Origin: Clostridium ihumii AP5
GTDB lineage: Bacteria > Bacillota > Clostridia > Clostridiales > Clostridiaceae
Assembly (NCBI RefSeq): GCF_000612845.1
Contig: NZ_CCAT010000065.1
Location: 1-64,000 of the forward strand
Direction: 5' to 3'
Length of the DNA: 64,000 nt
Shown: positions 34,779-43,211 of the stretch, piece by piece
Numbering within the stretch: position 1 is the first letter of the stretch
How the letters are laid out: each line of letters begins with the position of its first letter
Translations under genes and position numbers: made by a program
Notes under the pieces: model-generated
The model's input: the letters and a program-made list of their open reading frames with translations, nothing else
Databases searched by the model: none
What the model was told of the DNA's origin: nothing

Positions 34779-35285
34779 TTACATTAAATATTCATAAATT
34801 AATTCCATATCACAACTATTTTCTGTGCTTGTATCTAAAACTAACATTTCTTTATCAACTGGTTTAATTGTTGTATTTAGAACACTATTAAATTTTTCTT
34901 CGGTTATACTTTCAATCTGACTTACAACTCTATCTCTTGTTTGAATTCTATTTTTAATAATCGAATAGTCCTCTACTCTACATTCAATATACTTGTAATC
35001 TACACCACATTTATCTGCTATAGAAATTCCATTTTTTAAAATTCCTTCATAAAAACATGGTGTATCAATAATTACACTTAGTTCCATATTTAAATAGAAT
35101 TCAGCTAAATCAAAAACTATATCATATGAAACACTAGCTGCAATATCTTCTTTAATATTTAAATTAATCATTGAACTTTTTATTATGTCTCTATCTATTA
35201 CAATTGCACCTGTTCTTTTAGCAATTTTTTTTGATAAGGCAGATTTTCCACTCCCTGGATGTCCAGCCATTTGCAATAAAAACAT
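34779..35285 (-). CDS. P-loop kinase (AAA_33/zeta-like)
   Basis: 168 aa. Walker A is MAGHPGSGKSALSKK (about 6-20). IDRDIIKS and DTPCFYEG are substrate/Walker B segments, and QTRDRVVSQ supplies LID-type arginines. It belongs to the chloramphenicol-phosphotransferase/zeta-like small-molecule kinase group. There is no antitoxin gene beside it, so a toxin role is unlikely. AAGGAGG precedes the ATG; it follows the NUDIX gene by 28 bases. Substrate unknown. Confidence 0.82.
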   Translation of the reverse strand: MFLLQMAGHPGSGKSALSKKIAKRTGAIVIDRDIIKSSMINLNIKEDIAASVSYDIVFDLAEFYLNMELSVIIDTPCFYEGILKNGISIADKCGVDYKYIECRVEDYSIIKNRIQTRDRVVSQIESITEEKFNSVLNTTIKPVDKEMLVLDTSTENSCDMELIYEYLM

Positions 35286-35313
35286 TACAGTTCCTCCTTA
35301 TTCTTATAAAAAT

Positions 35314-35736
35314 CTAATGGTTATCTTGTGAGTTCCAAATCTTAGCATTTTCAAATAATACAGGAGTTATATCTTTATATGTTAGGTTTTTAGGTAATTC
35401 CTTAAAAATTTTAACTTCTTGCATTTCACTATTAGGAATATCTACTAACTCTTTTATTTCAGCCATAAATACCATTCCATTTCCACCAGAATTATCATCA
35501 CCTACCCAATAATCAAATATTGGAGTTATTTTAAACTTTACAGCTCCAGACTCTTCAAATAATTCTCTTTTTGCTGCTTCAAGTGGGGTCTCACCTTTTT
35601 CTATATGTCCTCCTTGAGTTTCCCATGTAGAACGTTCTTTATGGCGACTTAACATAATTTCACCCTTATATTTAGAAAGAATTACCACATGTTTATACTC
35701 TTTCAACTCATTTAGTGGATAAATCTTACATTCCAT
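35314..35736 (-). CDS. NUDIX hydrolase
   Basis: 140 aa. The Nudix box is GGHIEKGETPLEAAKREL followed by FEESGA (about 42-65) and is complete. The YWVGDDNSGGNGMVFMAEI loop is a typical substrate-specificity region. GGGAGG lies before the ATG. It is probably co-transcribed with the P-loop kinase gene downstream. Substrate unknown; 8-oxo-dGTP-like or capped nucleotides are possible. Confidence 0.92.
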   Translation of the reverse strand: MECKIYPLNELKEYKHVVILSKYKGEIMLSRHKERSTWETQGGHIEKGETPLEAAKRELFEESGAVKFKITPIFDYWVGDDNSGGNGMVFMAEIKELVDIPNSEMQEVKIFKELPKNLTYKDITPVLFENAKIWNSQDNH

Positions 35737-35800
35737 TATTCTTCAAACCTCCCTACTCAAACTATTTTATATTTGCAAAATATATTGCATTTTCTTGTGC

Positions 35801-35832
35801 TTACTTAATGTAAAAATATTTACATTAAGTAA
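35801..35832. repeat. Perfect 14-bp inverted repeat
   Basis: TTACTTAATGTAAA (35801-35814) and TTTACATTAAGTAA (35819-35832) form a hairpin between the 222-aa gene and the NUDIX gene. There is no clear U-run on the minus strand, so it may be an operator or a weak terminator. Confidence 0.6.
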
Positions 35833-35857
35833 AAAACTGCACGAGCCAAGTCAATCT

Positions 35858-36526
35858 CTAAATCTCTTCATTAGAACAGTTAAAAAATTTTTTCCCATCA
35901 TAACATTTATCTTGAATTTCTTTATAATCATAATATTTAATTTTTCTATCTACTTTTAAAATTCCTTGTTTAGCCTCAGATCCATCTATCAGTCTTCCTG
36001 TTTCTTTTGAAATTTTCCCTGTAATAAATCCATTTGTACATGCATAAAAGCAAATTCCTGTATTATCACTTTCATCTATAAGTGTAATCCACTCTAGCCC
36101 ATCTTCATTGGTAACAAAATGCTTGTCCACTACTTCTTTATAAAACTTATTCAATTCTCTATCAGTTAACTTATCTTTATCATATTTAACTAAGCCATAT
36201 TTTCCTGATTTACTTATTTTCTCATACCCATCAACTTCCACTGTTTTAAGTTGCATATTTTCACTTATTGATAATGGTTTTTGTATAAACAAAGCCACTG
36301 GATAATCTAATCTAAACCAATTGCTAAAGCTAAAAAAATTACAATTTATAATCATAAATATACCAAAAACAAGTGGCAATGCTCTTTTACTGTCTTTATC
36401 CTTAATTGCCTTTAAAAGTTCATATGCAGTTATAATTACAAATATTGCTGGTACAAATACTAATAAATAAAACAATCCTACTATTTTAGGCCATTTTTTT
36501 ATAATTAGATTCAATTCTTCTTTCAT
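35858..36526 (-). CDS. Hypothetical membrane protein, 222 aa
   Basis: Two N-terminal hydrophobic helices (about 14-35 and 47-68) are followed by an extracellular or cytosolic domain of about 150 residues rich in charged strands (GKYGLVKYDKDKLTDRELNK). A CFYACTNGF segment and CYDGKKFFNCS provide four cysteines that could form disulfides if exported. No family recognised. GGAG precedes the ATG. Confidence 0.65.
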   Translation of the reverse strand: MKEELNLIIKKWPKIVGLFYLLVFVPAIFVIITAYELLKAIKDKDSKRALPLVFGIFMIINCNFFSFSNWFRLDYPVALFIQKPLSISENMQLKTVEVDGYEKISKSGKYGLVKYDKDKLTDRELNKFYKEVVDKHFVTNEDGLEWITLIDESDNTGICFYACTNGFITGKISKETGRLIDGSEAKQGILKVDRKIKYYDYKEIQDKCYDGKKFFNCSNEEI

Positions 36527-36576
36527 AAATTCACTTTCTCCTTTGTCTATCTAATTTCACTTCTCATTTGTATAAT

Positions 36577-37443
36577 TTATTCTAAAGTGTTATTTTTAAC
36601 CTTTATTAAATAATCTGTCATATTTTTATCTTCCATTTGATTATACTTATATCCAAGTTTACTAGAGACATTATCTGCCACAATCCTAAACAATTCACAG
36701 GCTTTAAATACTGAAATCCAAAAATTATCATAATCGCTATTGGAATAAGTTTTTGCATACATTTCATATAAATCATCTGAAAGATATTTCTTAAAGTACT
36801 TACCCATTTTTCCTGCTGATAACGAAAACTTTGTATTAACACCAATGTGCCACTCTATCATTTTTACAAGCATATCTCTTACTGGCACATTAAACATCCA
36901 CATAGCATATGGAAGTTCATCCCTAGCAATACCTTTTGCTACATTATTTAAACACCACCAAAATTCATTGCAACAACCTTTGAATTCTGCTTCTGTAGGC
37001 TTCTTTATCCAGTAATCTATATCCGTTGGCTTGGATAAATTTAGTATGATATTATCTTTATCTAGTAATTTCAAATTAAGTTTATCATTATTATATTGTT
37101 GTAATGCTTCTTCTTTGATTTTTATACCTAGATCAATTCTATTTCCATCTTTAAAAAGCATTAACCATGTATATGAACGACTAAAATCTCCTTTTTTACC
37201 AAAAGCAACATCAATTAAATCTGGTTCTTGAACAATTGCTATATCTCCAAACATAGAAATCCAATTCTTATCTTCTAAAAATGATTTAGTTTCTGTAACC
37301 ACATATACAATATCATAGTCTTGATAAATATCCTTTTCCACATTAGGGTTAGTGCGAGATCCACCCATATATACAGCCCTAATTCTTTCATCTTCCCTTG
37401 CAATATTAAGTATTAAATCCATAATCTCTTTTTCACTTCTCAA
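36577..37443 (-). CDS. Aminoglycoside 6-adenylyltransferase-like, ANT(6)
   Basis: 288 aa. The nucleotidyltransferase motif is MGGSRTNPN followed by YQDYDIVYVV (two metal-binding Asp). IDVAFGKKG and DRIDLGI-like FKDGNRIDLGIKI supply the third carboxylate. CNEFWWCLNNVAKGIARDEL is characteristic of the ANT(6)/AadE family, which adenylylates streptomycin. Intrinsic clostridial homologues may not confer strong resistance. The start is TTG with GGAGGG upstream. It is followed 11 bases upstream by the nucleosidase gene, in the same orientation. Confidence 0.88.
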   Translation of the reverse strand: MRSEKEIMDLILNIAREDERIRAVYMGGSRTNPNVEKDIYQDYDIVYVVTETKSFLEDKNWISMFGDIAIVQEPDLIDVAFGKKGDFSRSYTWLMLFKDGNRIDLGIKIKEEALQQYNNDKLNLKLLDKDNIILNLSKPTDIDYWIKKPTEAEFKGCCNEFWWCLNNVAKGIARDELPYAMWMFNVPVRDMLVKMIEWHIGVNTKFSLSAGKMGKYFKKYLSDDLYEMYAKTYSNSDYDNFWISVFKACELFRIVADNVSSKLGYKYNQMEDKNMTDYLIKVKNNTLE

Positions 37444-37454
37444 AATCTTCCCTC

Positions 37455-38156
37455 CTAATTACACCCTATGAATTTCAATTCTTTTATAATTTCTTCTGTT
37501 ATCTTCATAGAATTTAAAGCTGCTATATTCACATTGTTTTTAAATGAATTAGATGCATCTTCATCTGCATTATCTGAAATTGAACGAATAACTACAAAAG
37601 GAATATTATTTACATAGCATGCATGTGCAACACTTGCACTTTCCATATCCACACATAATGGATTAAATCTTTCTATTAATTCTTCTCTTTCATTATTTGT
37701 AATAAACCTCTCCCCTGTAATAATTCTTCCAACATAGCATTTGTTAGAAATATCTTTTGATTTTATAATCTTCTCACATATATTTATAAGTTGACTATTT
37801 GCTCTAAAATATATATCCTTCATATAAGGATGATATTCTATTAAAATTTCCTTTGATACATCATGATGTGCAATATCATTTGAAATAATAGTATCACCTA
37901 TTTTAAGCTTTTTATCTAATCCACCTGCTACTCCAGTTAAGATAACATGCGTAACTTCAAATTTATCGATTAATATCTGAGTAGTTATTGCTGCATTTAC
38001 CTTACATACACCACAAATTACTGCTACAACTTCAACACCTTCATAATTCCCAATATAGAACTTTAACATAGCATATTCTACTATTTTCACATCACATATC
38101 TTATTTATAAACTCCATTATCTCATTATCACTAGGCCCAATTACCCCTATTTTCAT
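37455..38156 (-). CDS. mtnN: 5'-methylthioadenosine/S-adenosylhomocysteine nucleosidase
   Basis: 233 aa, the normal MTAN length. GVIGPSDNEI holds the water-activating Glu near residue 12. TGVAGGLDKKLKIGDTIIS is the phosphate-loop-like segment, VDMESASVAH the ribose-binding Met-Glu and RSISDNADE the catalytic Asp. It releases adenine from MTA or SAH in methionine salvage and quorum-signal metabolism. Divergence from canonical Pfs may indicate a related nucleosidase, so the exact substrate is moderately certain. Confidence 0.85.
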   Translation of the reverse strand: MKIGVIGPSDNEIMEFINKICDVKIVEYAMLKFYIGNYEGVEVVAVICGVCKVNAAITTQILIDKFEVTHVILTGVAGGLDKKLKIGDTIISNDIAHHDVSKEILIEYHPYMKDIYFRANSQLINICEKIIKSKDISNKCYVGRIITGERFITNNEREELIERFNPLCVDMESASVAHACYVNNIPFVVIRSISDNADEDASNSFKNNVNIAALNSMKITEEIIKELKFIGCN

Positions 38157-38189
38157 TTTTAATCCCTACCTTTTTTAACTTTATTTCAA

Positions 38190-38738
38190 TTATATAATGT
38201 TATATTTATTTAATACTTTCATTATATTCTTATTCATTTCATCTATATTACAAATAAAAACATCCACTGGAAGCTTTTCTTCTAATTGATTATCTATTCT
38301 CATAACAGTTGCACCATATTTTCTGTAGTATGAATTTGATGATGAATAATGAAGATTATAAATTACAATTTGTTTCATTCCTAAATTCTTATAATATGAC
38401 AATAGCCTGTTTACAAGCATTAAAGAAACTCCTTTATTTCTATGTTCTGGATATACCCACAATCCATTTAATTCAATCCCACGCTCTAAAATATCATCTA
38501 TTTCAGCAAAACTTGCAAACGTCACCCCTAACAATTTTTCATTTTCAAATGCTCCTAATAGCACTCTAACATCATTATTTTCTACGCCTTCATGCATCCA
38601 TAATAACCAAAATTTTATTTCTTTATCTATATTTATCTTATTATTTGATAAACCACCTAATTCTTCTGGCCAACATAAAGCCTTTAATTCAATTGCCTGT
38701 CTCATATCAATATCTCTTAACTCACGTATAATAATCAC
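38190..38738 (-). CDS. GNAT N-acetyltransferase
   Basis: 182 aa. GLWVYPEHRNKGVSLMLVNR is the acetyl-CoA loop. The tail (YNLHYSSSNSYYRKYGATVM) is motif B. The start is GTG with GGGGG upstream at proper spacing. Monocistronic or grouped with mtnN (33-base gap). Substrate unknown. Confidence 0.87.
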   Translation of the reverse strand: MIIIRELRDIDMRQAIELKALCWPEELGGLSNNKINIDKEIKFWLLWMHEGVENNDVRVLLGAFENEKLLGVTFASFAEIDDILERGIELNGLWVYPEHRNKGVSLMLVNRLLSYYKNLGMKQIVIYNLHYSSSNSYYRKYGATVMRIDNQLEEKLPVDVFICNIDEMNKNIMKVLNKYNII

Positions 38739-38790
38739 TTTTATCCCCCAAAACTAAAAAACACATTTGTAATATTATCTTTAAATTTGT

Positions 38791-39774
38791 TTAATTAATC
38801 TTTCCAATTAAACAATTTAATTCATTAATTCCACTTGTAATAAATTCTTGCTCATTAAAATTTTTATTTATTTCATTATCACTAATTTTTAACATACTTA
38901 ATACATCTTTATATTTTCTTATAAGCAATATATTTGAGTATAAATCAATCATTTCTTCTTCATTATTTAATAAAATTCTTATAGATTTATATCCTTTTAA
39001 TATATGTTCATAAGTGCTATTCTCATAACAAAGCTTTATAACTGCTAAGTCATGTATCCTAAATCCATATGCACAATGATCAAAATCAAATATAGTTATA
39101 TTTTTTTCATTATCTAAGTGTATATTTGATGGATTCAAATCTCCATGAATTATTCCATATGTTTCATCATTTAAAGATATTTCCTCTATTTTCTTATATA
39201 AATATGTAATAGCTGATTCTGAAAAATTAATTGAACTTAAATTATATTTTTTTGAATGTTTTTTTAGCATTTCAATAGGTTCTTTTATAAGATAATCTGC
39301 ATCTATTTTGTACCTTTTATAATTGCTTCTAAATTCAGTAGATTTTTTGTGTATTTTGGCTATATATTGTCCAAACTTTATAGCTATCTCATTATTTAAC
39401 TTAGTATCAATAGGATTACCTTGTGCAAAAGAAAACATAGTTATGAATCTTACTTCATTTTTATAAATTATTTTGCTTAAAACTTCATTTTTTATATTTT
39501 TTATTGGGTAAGAAACTGGTAATTTTTTAAAATTAAGAAAACTTAATAAATCTAATTCAAACTTAAAATCATCTATATCATTAATATAATACTTATTATT
39601 TAAATATACTCTTAAAATATATTTATTATCTTTAGTCTCTATTAAATAATGATCATTAAAACTTCTTCTAATAAATTTGCAGTCTATTATTTCAGAAATG
39701 TCGTAAATCTTTCTAATTAAGTTTCTTATATCATTACTACTTATAATTAAATTTATATTTATCACCACTTTCAT
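38791..39774 (-). CDS. Phosphotransferase, APH/homoserine-kinase-like fold
   Basis: 327 aa. The protein-kinase-like fold has the Brenner motif IIHGDLNPSNIHLD (catalytic Asp) and the metal-binding TIFDFDHCAYG. The N-terminal lobe shows LIETKDNKYILRVYLN. The APH family phosphorylates aminoglycosides, homoserine, choline or spectinomycin-like substrates; this one is not assignable. The ATG at 39774 lacks a strong ribosome binding site, so a GTG a few codons later is possible. Confidence 0.85.
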   Translation of the reverse strand: MKVVININLIISSNDIRNLIRKIYDISEIIDCKFIRRSFNDHYLIETKDNKYILRVYLNNKYYINDIDDFKFELDLLSFLNFKKLPVSYPIKNIKNEVLSKIIYKNEVRFITMFSFAQGNPIDTKLNNEIAIKFGQYIAKIHKKSTEFRSNYKRYKIDADYLIKEPIEMLKKHSKKYNLSSINFSESAITYLYKKIEEISLNDETYGIIHGDLNPSNIHLDNEKNITIFDFDHCAYGFRIHDLAVIKLCYENSTYEHILKGYKSIRILLNNEEEMIDLYSNILLIRKYKDVLSMLKISDNEINKNFNEQEFITSGINELNCLIGKIN

Positions 39775-39791
39775 AAAATATTATATAAATA

Positions 39792-39821
39792 AATATCGGC
39801 ATTACTATTAATACCGATATT
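39792..39821 (-). terminator. Terminator of the lipoprotein gene
   Basis: AATATCGGCATTA (39792-39804) pairs with TAATACCGATATT (39809-39821) with one mismatch. It lies just beyond the lipoprotein stop. Confidence 0.75.
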
Positions 39822-39828
39822 AGTTTGT

Positions 39829-40509
39829 TTAACCATGAAAATACCCAGTTCTTGCTGAAACTACAACAAAAGGAACTTCTTTTCCATCTTTTTTAATATA
39901 TGCTTGATATAAATCTCCTTCTAATGGTTCTACTCTAACTACGTTCTCACCATATGCATTATATAAGTCTTTTCCAAACATGTCTTTCCAATCATTGGAG
40001 ATAGCTGCATTTGAGGTTATATATTTTGCAAAACTTTCTACATCACCTGCTTTTCCTCCATTAGCTATATAATTTTTATATAATCCTTCAATATCAACTT
40101 TATTTAAAAATGTATTGCTCCATTTTATTTTTTCTGCCTCTGACTTATTTTCTTGACCACTAATAATATAGCTTTTAACTTTTTCCGCAATATTATCATT
40201 CATACTATTACTAGAAGATTCGCTTGATTTACTATTTTCTTCTACTTTCTTTGCATTATCTACTACTACTTTTTTATTCTCTGTAGATGTACTCTCAGTC
40301 TCATTTTTGTTTTCAGTATTAGTTTTATCTGGTGTAGTTACAACCTTATTATTATCTTTAGTTTTCTTAGTGCTTTCAGTTTTTTCTATAACCTTAGAAC
40401 TTCTAGTTTCTTCCTTACTAGAGCTATTGTTTCTATTAGAACATCCAACTCCCACTATAACCATTGAACAGACTAACATTATAACTAACATTAATTTTTG
40501 GACTTTCAT
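39829..40509 (-). CDS. Lipoprotein with Ser/Thr/Lys-rich linker
   Basis: 226 aa. A signal peptide with lipobox IVGVGC places the acylated cysteine at 23. Residues 24-105 form a low-complexity Ser/Thr/Lys/Asn linker. The C-terminal domain (about 108-226) contains WSNTFLNKVDIEGLYKNYIA and ends VSARTGYFHG. The mature protein is tethered to the outer face of the membrane, with the linker crossing the wall. The domain is not recognised. AAAGGATGATG precedes the start. Confidence 0.8.
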   Translation of the reverse strand: MKVQKLMLVIMLVCSMVIVGVGCSNRNNSSSKEETRSSKVIEKTESTKKTKDNNKVVTTPDKTNTENKNETESTSTENKKVVVDNAKKVEENSKSSESSSNSMNDNIAEKVKSYIISGQENKSEAEKIKWSNTFLNKVDIEGLYKNYIANGGKAGDVESFAKYITSNAAISNDWKDMFGKDLYNAYGENVVRVEPLEGDLYQAYIKKDGKEVPFVVVSARTGYFHG

Positions 40510-40574
40510 TTTATATCATCATCCTTTTAAAATTCTTATAATATTATGAAACAACAATTAATTATCATTACATA

Positions 40575-40931
40575 CTATGTAAACATTTTTTTATACTCCG
40601 CTTCAAAATCTCTTCCCATATTCTTTAAATGTTTTTTAATAAAAATTTCTGATAACTCTTCTGAACTAATTCCATAAGAAATTAAAACAGCACTATAATA
40701 CATTATTACATCCGATAGTTCTTCAATGAATGCCATTCTAACTTTCTCATTATCCATGATGTCCTCTTCACCACGCTTCTTTATTATAGATATGACTTCT
40801 CCAATTTCTTCAATCATCCATAACAAACTGGTTCTGCCATTTTTAGGTGTAAGCGGTGCCCATTTTTCCTTATATCTCTCTTGTAATTCATTTTGCATAG
40901 TTATAATATCCGATAACTTTAAATCCGACAT
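40575..40931 (-). CDS. MazG-like nucleotide pyrophosphohydrolase
   Basis: 118 aa, a single MazG domain. The metal site is LLWMIEEIGEVISIIKK followed by FIEELSDVIMYYS, the ExxE...ExxD arrangement of all-alpha NTP pyrophosphohydrolases. It would hydrolyse (d)NTPs to NMP and pyrophosphate, consistent with house-cleaning of modified nucleotides. The start is supported by GAAGATGTG upstream. The ASCH gene lies 51 bases upstream in the same direction. Confidence 0.88.
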   Translation of the reverse strand: MSDLKLSDIITMQNELQERYKEKWAPLTPKNGRTSLLWMIEEIGEVISIIKKRGEEDIMDNEKVRMAFIEELSDVIMYYSAVLISYGISSEELSEIFIKKHLKNMGRDFEAEYKKMFT

Positions 40932-40982
40932 TTTTCACATCTTCTTTCTCAAAACATTCTGTCTTTTTATTTGTTTTAATAT

Positions 40983-41474
40983 TTAACTACTACTTTCAAC
41001 ATCTCTATAAACAACTTCAAACTCTTCAAATACAACTAACATATCTTCTGTAAACTTAAGATTAAACCTATTTAATTCTTTTGAGAAAAACTCTATATGA
41101 ACTTTTCTCCAATACTCTAAGGATTTATCTCCTTCCCCTTCTATCGCTGCAAACTCATCATCTACATCTTTAAAAGATATTATAGTTACATTTTTAGTTT
41201 TGATAATACACTTGGGATTTCCATACCAATCTGTAATTACATTATACTCATTAACCTTGGGCAATTTCTCATTCTCTATTTCATATAAAAAATAAAGAGA
41301 TGTTGTTCCTCTTTTTATGCCTTTCTTTGTCAACTCTGCTAAATCATTAGCACTCTTTTCATTATCGCAAAAATACCATGAGTCATACTTTTTATTATTA
41401 CTATTTACATTTTCACCTATATATAACAAATAATCTTTCCACATTTTCTCAACTTCTTCACACTTTTCCCCCAT
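40983..41474 (-). CDS. ASCH domain protein
   Basis: 163 aa. The ASCH/PUA-like fold is recognised by YDSWYFCDNEKSANDLAEL at the N-terminus, KGIKRGTTSLYFLYE, and the C-terminal EFAAIEGEGDKSLEYWRKVH. ASCH domains bind RNA or modified nucleosides, and some members hydrolyse N4-acetylcytidine. The ATG is close behind GGGGGAG. It is probably co-transcribed with the MazG-like gene, which fits a nucleotide-processing pair. Confidence 0.88.
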   Translation of the reverse strand: MGEKCEEVEKMWKDYLLYIGENVNSNNKKYDSWYFCDNEKSANDLAELTKKGIKRGTTSLYFLYEIENEKLPKVNEYNVITDWYGNPKCIIKTKNVTIISFKDVDDEFAAIEGEGDKSLEYWRKVHIEFFSKELNRFNLKFTEDMLVVFEEFEVVYRDVESSS

Positions 41475-41570
41475 AGCTCCCCCAAATATTTAAATTAATT
41501 TTTAAACATATTATATCACACAATAAATCACTTTATGGTTTTTTTTACATATTTTTGTATAATGCTTTGT

Positions 41571-41586
41571 ACATGACTGTCACCTA
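41571..41586 (+). repeat. RAYT-associated REP-like repeat, copy 1
   Basis: ACATGACTGTCACCTA. Direct copy upstream of the RAYT gene; an identical 16-mer recurs 42 bases later. Confidence 0.85.
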
Positions 41587-41612
41587 CCTTAAATTTATAT
41601 ACATCACTTTTT

Positions 41613-41628
41613 ACATGACTGTCACCTA
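41613..41628 (+). repeat. RAYT-associated REP-like repeat, copy 2
   Basis: ACATGACTGTCACCTA, identical to copy 1 and in the same orientation, about 85 bases before the RAYT start codon. Confidence 0.85.
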
Positions 41629-41713
41629 AATTTTTTGTTTTTATAAATATTGTCTAAATAAATGTTAACAGTCAATAATTACAGATAATATTATAAAAAA
41701 AGGAGAGATTATC

Positions 41714-42667
41714 TTGTCACGTCATGCAAGAATAACTGATATAAATGGAATATATCATATAGTTATTAAACAATCTAAATCAAAACCATTGTTTCCTAAT
41801 GAATCTGATAAAAAGAAACTTCTAGAAAAAATAACAGAAAGTAAAACAAAATATCAATTCAAAGTATATTCATATTGTTTAATGGATACCCATGCTCATT
41901 TTATAATTGACTCTAATGGAGAAGAAATTTCAGATATAATGAAAAATATTAACCTTAGATATTCTAAATATTACAATAAAGAACACAATACAGATGGTAA
42001 ATTATTAAAAGAACGTTTTTTTAGTGAGCTTATAACTTCAGATGAATATTTATTAAAAGCCTCATTATACATTCATGCTAATCCTAAGGATATGATTAGA
42101 TATAGCACAAATCCAGCTTCATATAAATATTCAAGTATGAGGTTTTATTTAGGTGAAAAAGATGAACTTGAAATAATTGATACAAGTTTTATCCTTAGCA
42201 TTTTATCCAAAAAAATACTATATGCTACTGAATCATATGCACAATTATTTGAATATACATTAGAACAAAAAGCAACTCATTTTAAAGACTTAGACATTTC
42301 CATACCAATAAAAATCAAAAATCAATACATAAAATTAGACATTGATGATATGGAATTTGAAGTAACTCGCAGTATTTTAAAAAGAAACTTTGAAGTAGAA
42401 GAAATCCTAGCCTTTATAGAACAAGAAACTGGTATATCACGAAATTCATTTTTAATTAAAGATTCAAGGGAGGTAAAAATACCCAAAGCCATTTTTGCAC
42501 TACTAATGGGAATATACACAAGAAAAAGCAGTTATGAAATAGGTCATATACTAGGTAATATATCAATTGAACAAGTTAGTTCTTTATGTAATGATGGAAT
42601 TTCATTAGTTCTCAATAAATTAGATTATAAAAATATAATTGAAAAATTTTATAATCAAACTAAATAA
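41714..42667 (+). CDS. REP-associated tyrosine transposase (RAYT), Y1/IS200-like
   Basis: 317 aa. The HUH motif is YCLMDTHAHFI with H60-A-H62. The presumed catalytic tyrosine is Y119 in ASLYIHANP, followed by the RAYT signature SYKYSSMRFYLG. A C-terminal extension (about 200-317) carries a helix-turn-helix-like region, as in RAYTs that act on palindromic repeats. It has single-strand DNA nicking/ligation activity on REP hairpins and is normally not self-mobile like an IS. TTG start with AGGAGAG upstream. It is flanked by five copies of TGACTGTCACC(T) and is one of the few plus-strand genes in the archipelago. Confidence 0.92.
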   Translation: MSRHARITDINGIYHIVIKQSKSKPLFPNESDKKKLLEKITESKTKYQFKVYSYCLMDTHAHFIIDSNGEEISDIMKNINLRYSKYYNKEHNTDGKLLKERFFSELITSDEYLLKASLYIHANPKDMIRYSTNPASYKYSSMRFYLGEKDELEIIDTSFILSILSKKILYATESYAQLFEYTLEQKATHFKDLDISIPIKIKNQYIKLDIDDMEFEVTRSILKRNFEVEEILAFIEQETGISRNSFLIKDSREVKIPKAIFALLMGIYTRKSSYEIGHILGNISIEQVSSLCNDGISLVLNKLDYKNIIEKFYNQTK

Positions 42668-42822
42668 AATCAAAATTTTCTAAATTTAATTTCTCATTTC
42701 TTTTTTAGTATTAAGATATTGTACAAGCATTGTATTAATCACTAATAAAAATATATTTATATAGTACATTTCACATATTAATCATCATTCATGATATTCC
42801 CCTATTAAATAGCAATAAAATA

Positions 42823-42857
42823 TAGGTGACAGTCATTTATATTAGTGACTGTCACCT
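42823..42857. repeat. RAYT-associated inverted REP pair (REPIN-like hairpin)
   Basis: AGGTGACAGTCA (42824-42835) and TGACTGTCACCT (42846-42857) are perfect inverted copies around a 10-base loop. This is the arrangement of REPIN units. They lie 156 bases beyond the RAYT stop. Confidence 0.88.
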
Positions 42858-42892
42858 TTTATTGACCTTTTATTGTATTGATCTTTTATTTA

Positions 42893-42905
42893 TGACTGTC
42901 ACCTA
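42893..42905 (+). repeat. RAYT-associated REP-like repeat, copy 5
   Basis: TGACTGTCACCTA in direct orientation, 35 bases after the hairpin pair. It marks the right limit of the repeat cluster. Confidence 0.85.
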
Positions 42906-42922
42906 ATAAAGGCAAGTTTAAA

Positions 42923-43060
42923 TTATTTAACATAATTATTTACAATTATATCTAACTTTTTTAAGAATAATTTTTCTTTATCACTTAATTTATTTTTCTC
43001 TAGTAATTCTTTTCCTAATTCTAAACAAGTTTTTAGGAAGTCTCGCATTGTCTCATCCAT
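42923..43060 (-). CDS. Small helical protein, possibly Spo0E-like
   Basis: 45 aa beginning MDETMRDFLKTCLELGKELL and ending KLFLKKLDIIVNNYVK. The second half, NKLSDKEKLFLKKLDIIVNNY, read in parts resembles the LSxEEVLxLSQxLDxLIxxY core of Spo0E-type aspartyl-phosphate phosphatases, but the Ser-Gln dipeptide is replaced by Lys-Lys. That loss may abolish activity or mark a different family. AGGGAGAG lies before the ATG. It abuts the last REP-like repeat. Confidence 0.5.
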   Translation of the reverse strand: MDETMRDFLKTCLELGKELLEKNKLSDKEKLFLKKLDIIVNNYVK

Positions 43061-43211
43061 TGCTTTTCTCTCCCTATTTTTAAATTTTATTTTCTTATTT
43101 AATCTTTCTAATTATTTATCTCAATATATATTTTATGCTAATATTTTTCATGTGGCACAATATTTAAATATAATGACATTATTATAAATTTGCTTATAAT
43201 ATAATGAACTT

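Noticed and set aside
34779-35285. Zeta toxin of a toxin-antitoxin pair
   Set aside because: The P-loop kinase resembles zeta toxins, but no small antitoxin gene lies beside it; neighbours are a NUDIX gene and an RsgA fragment.
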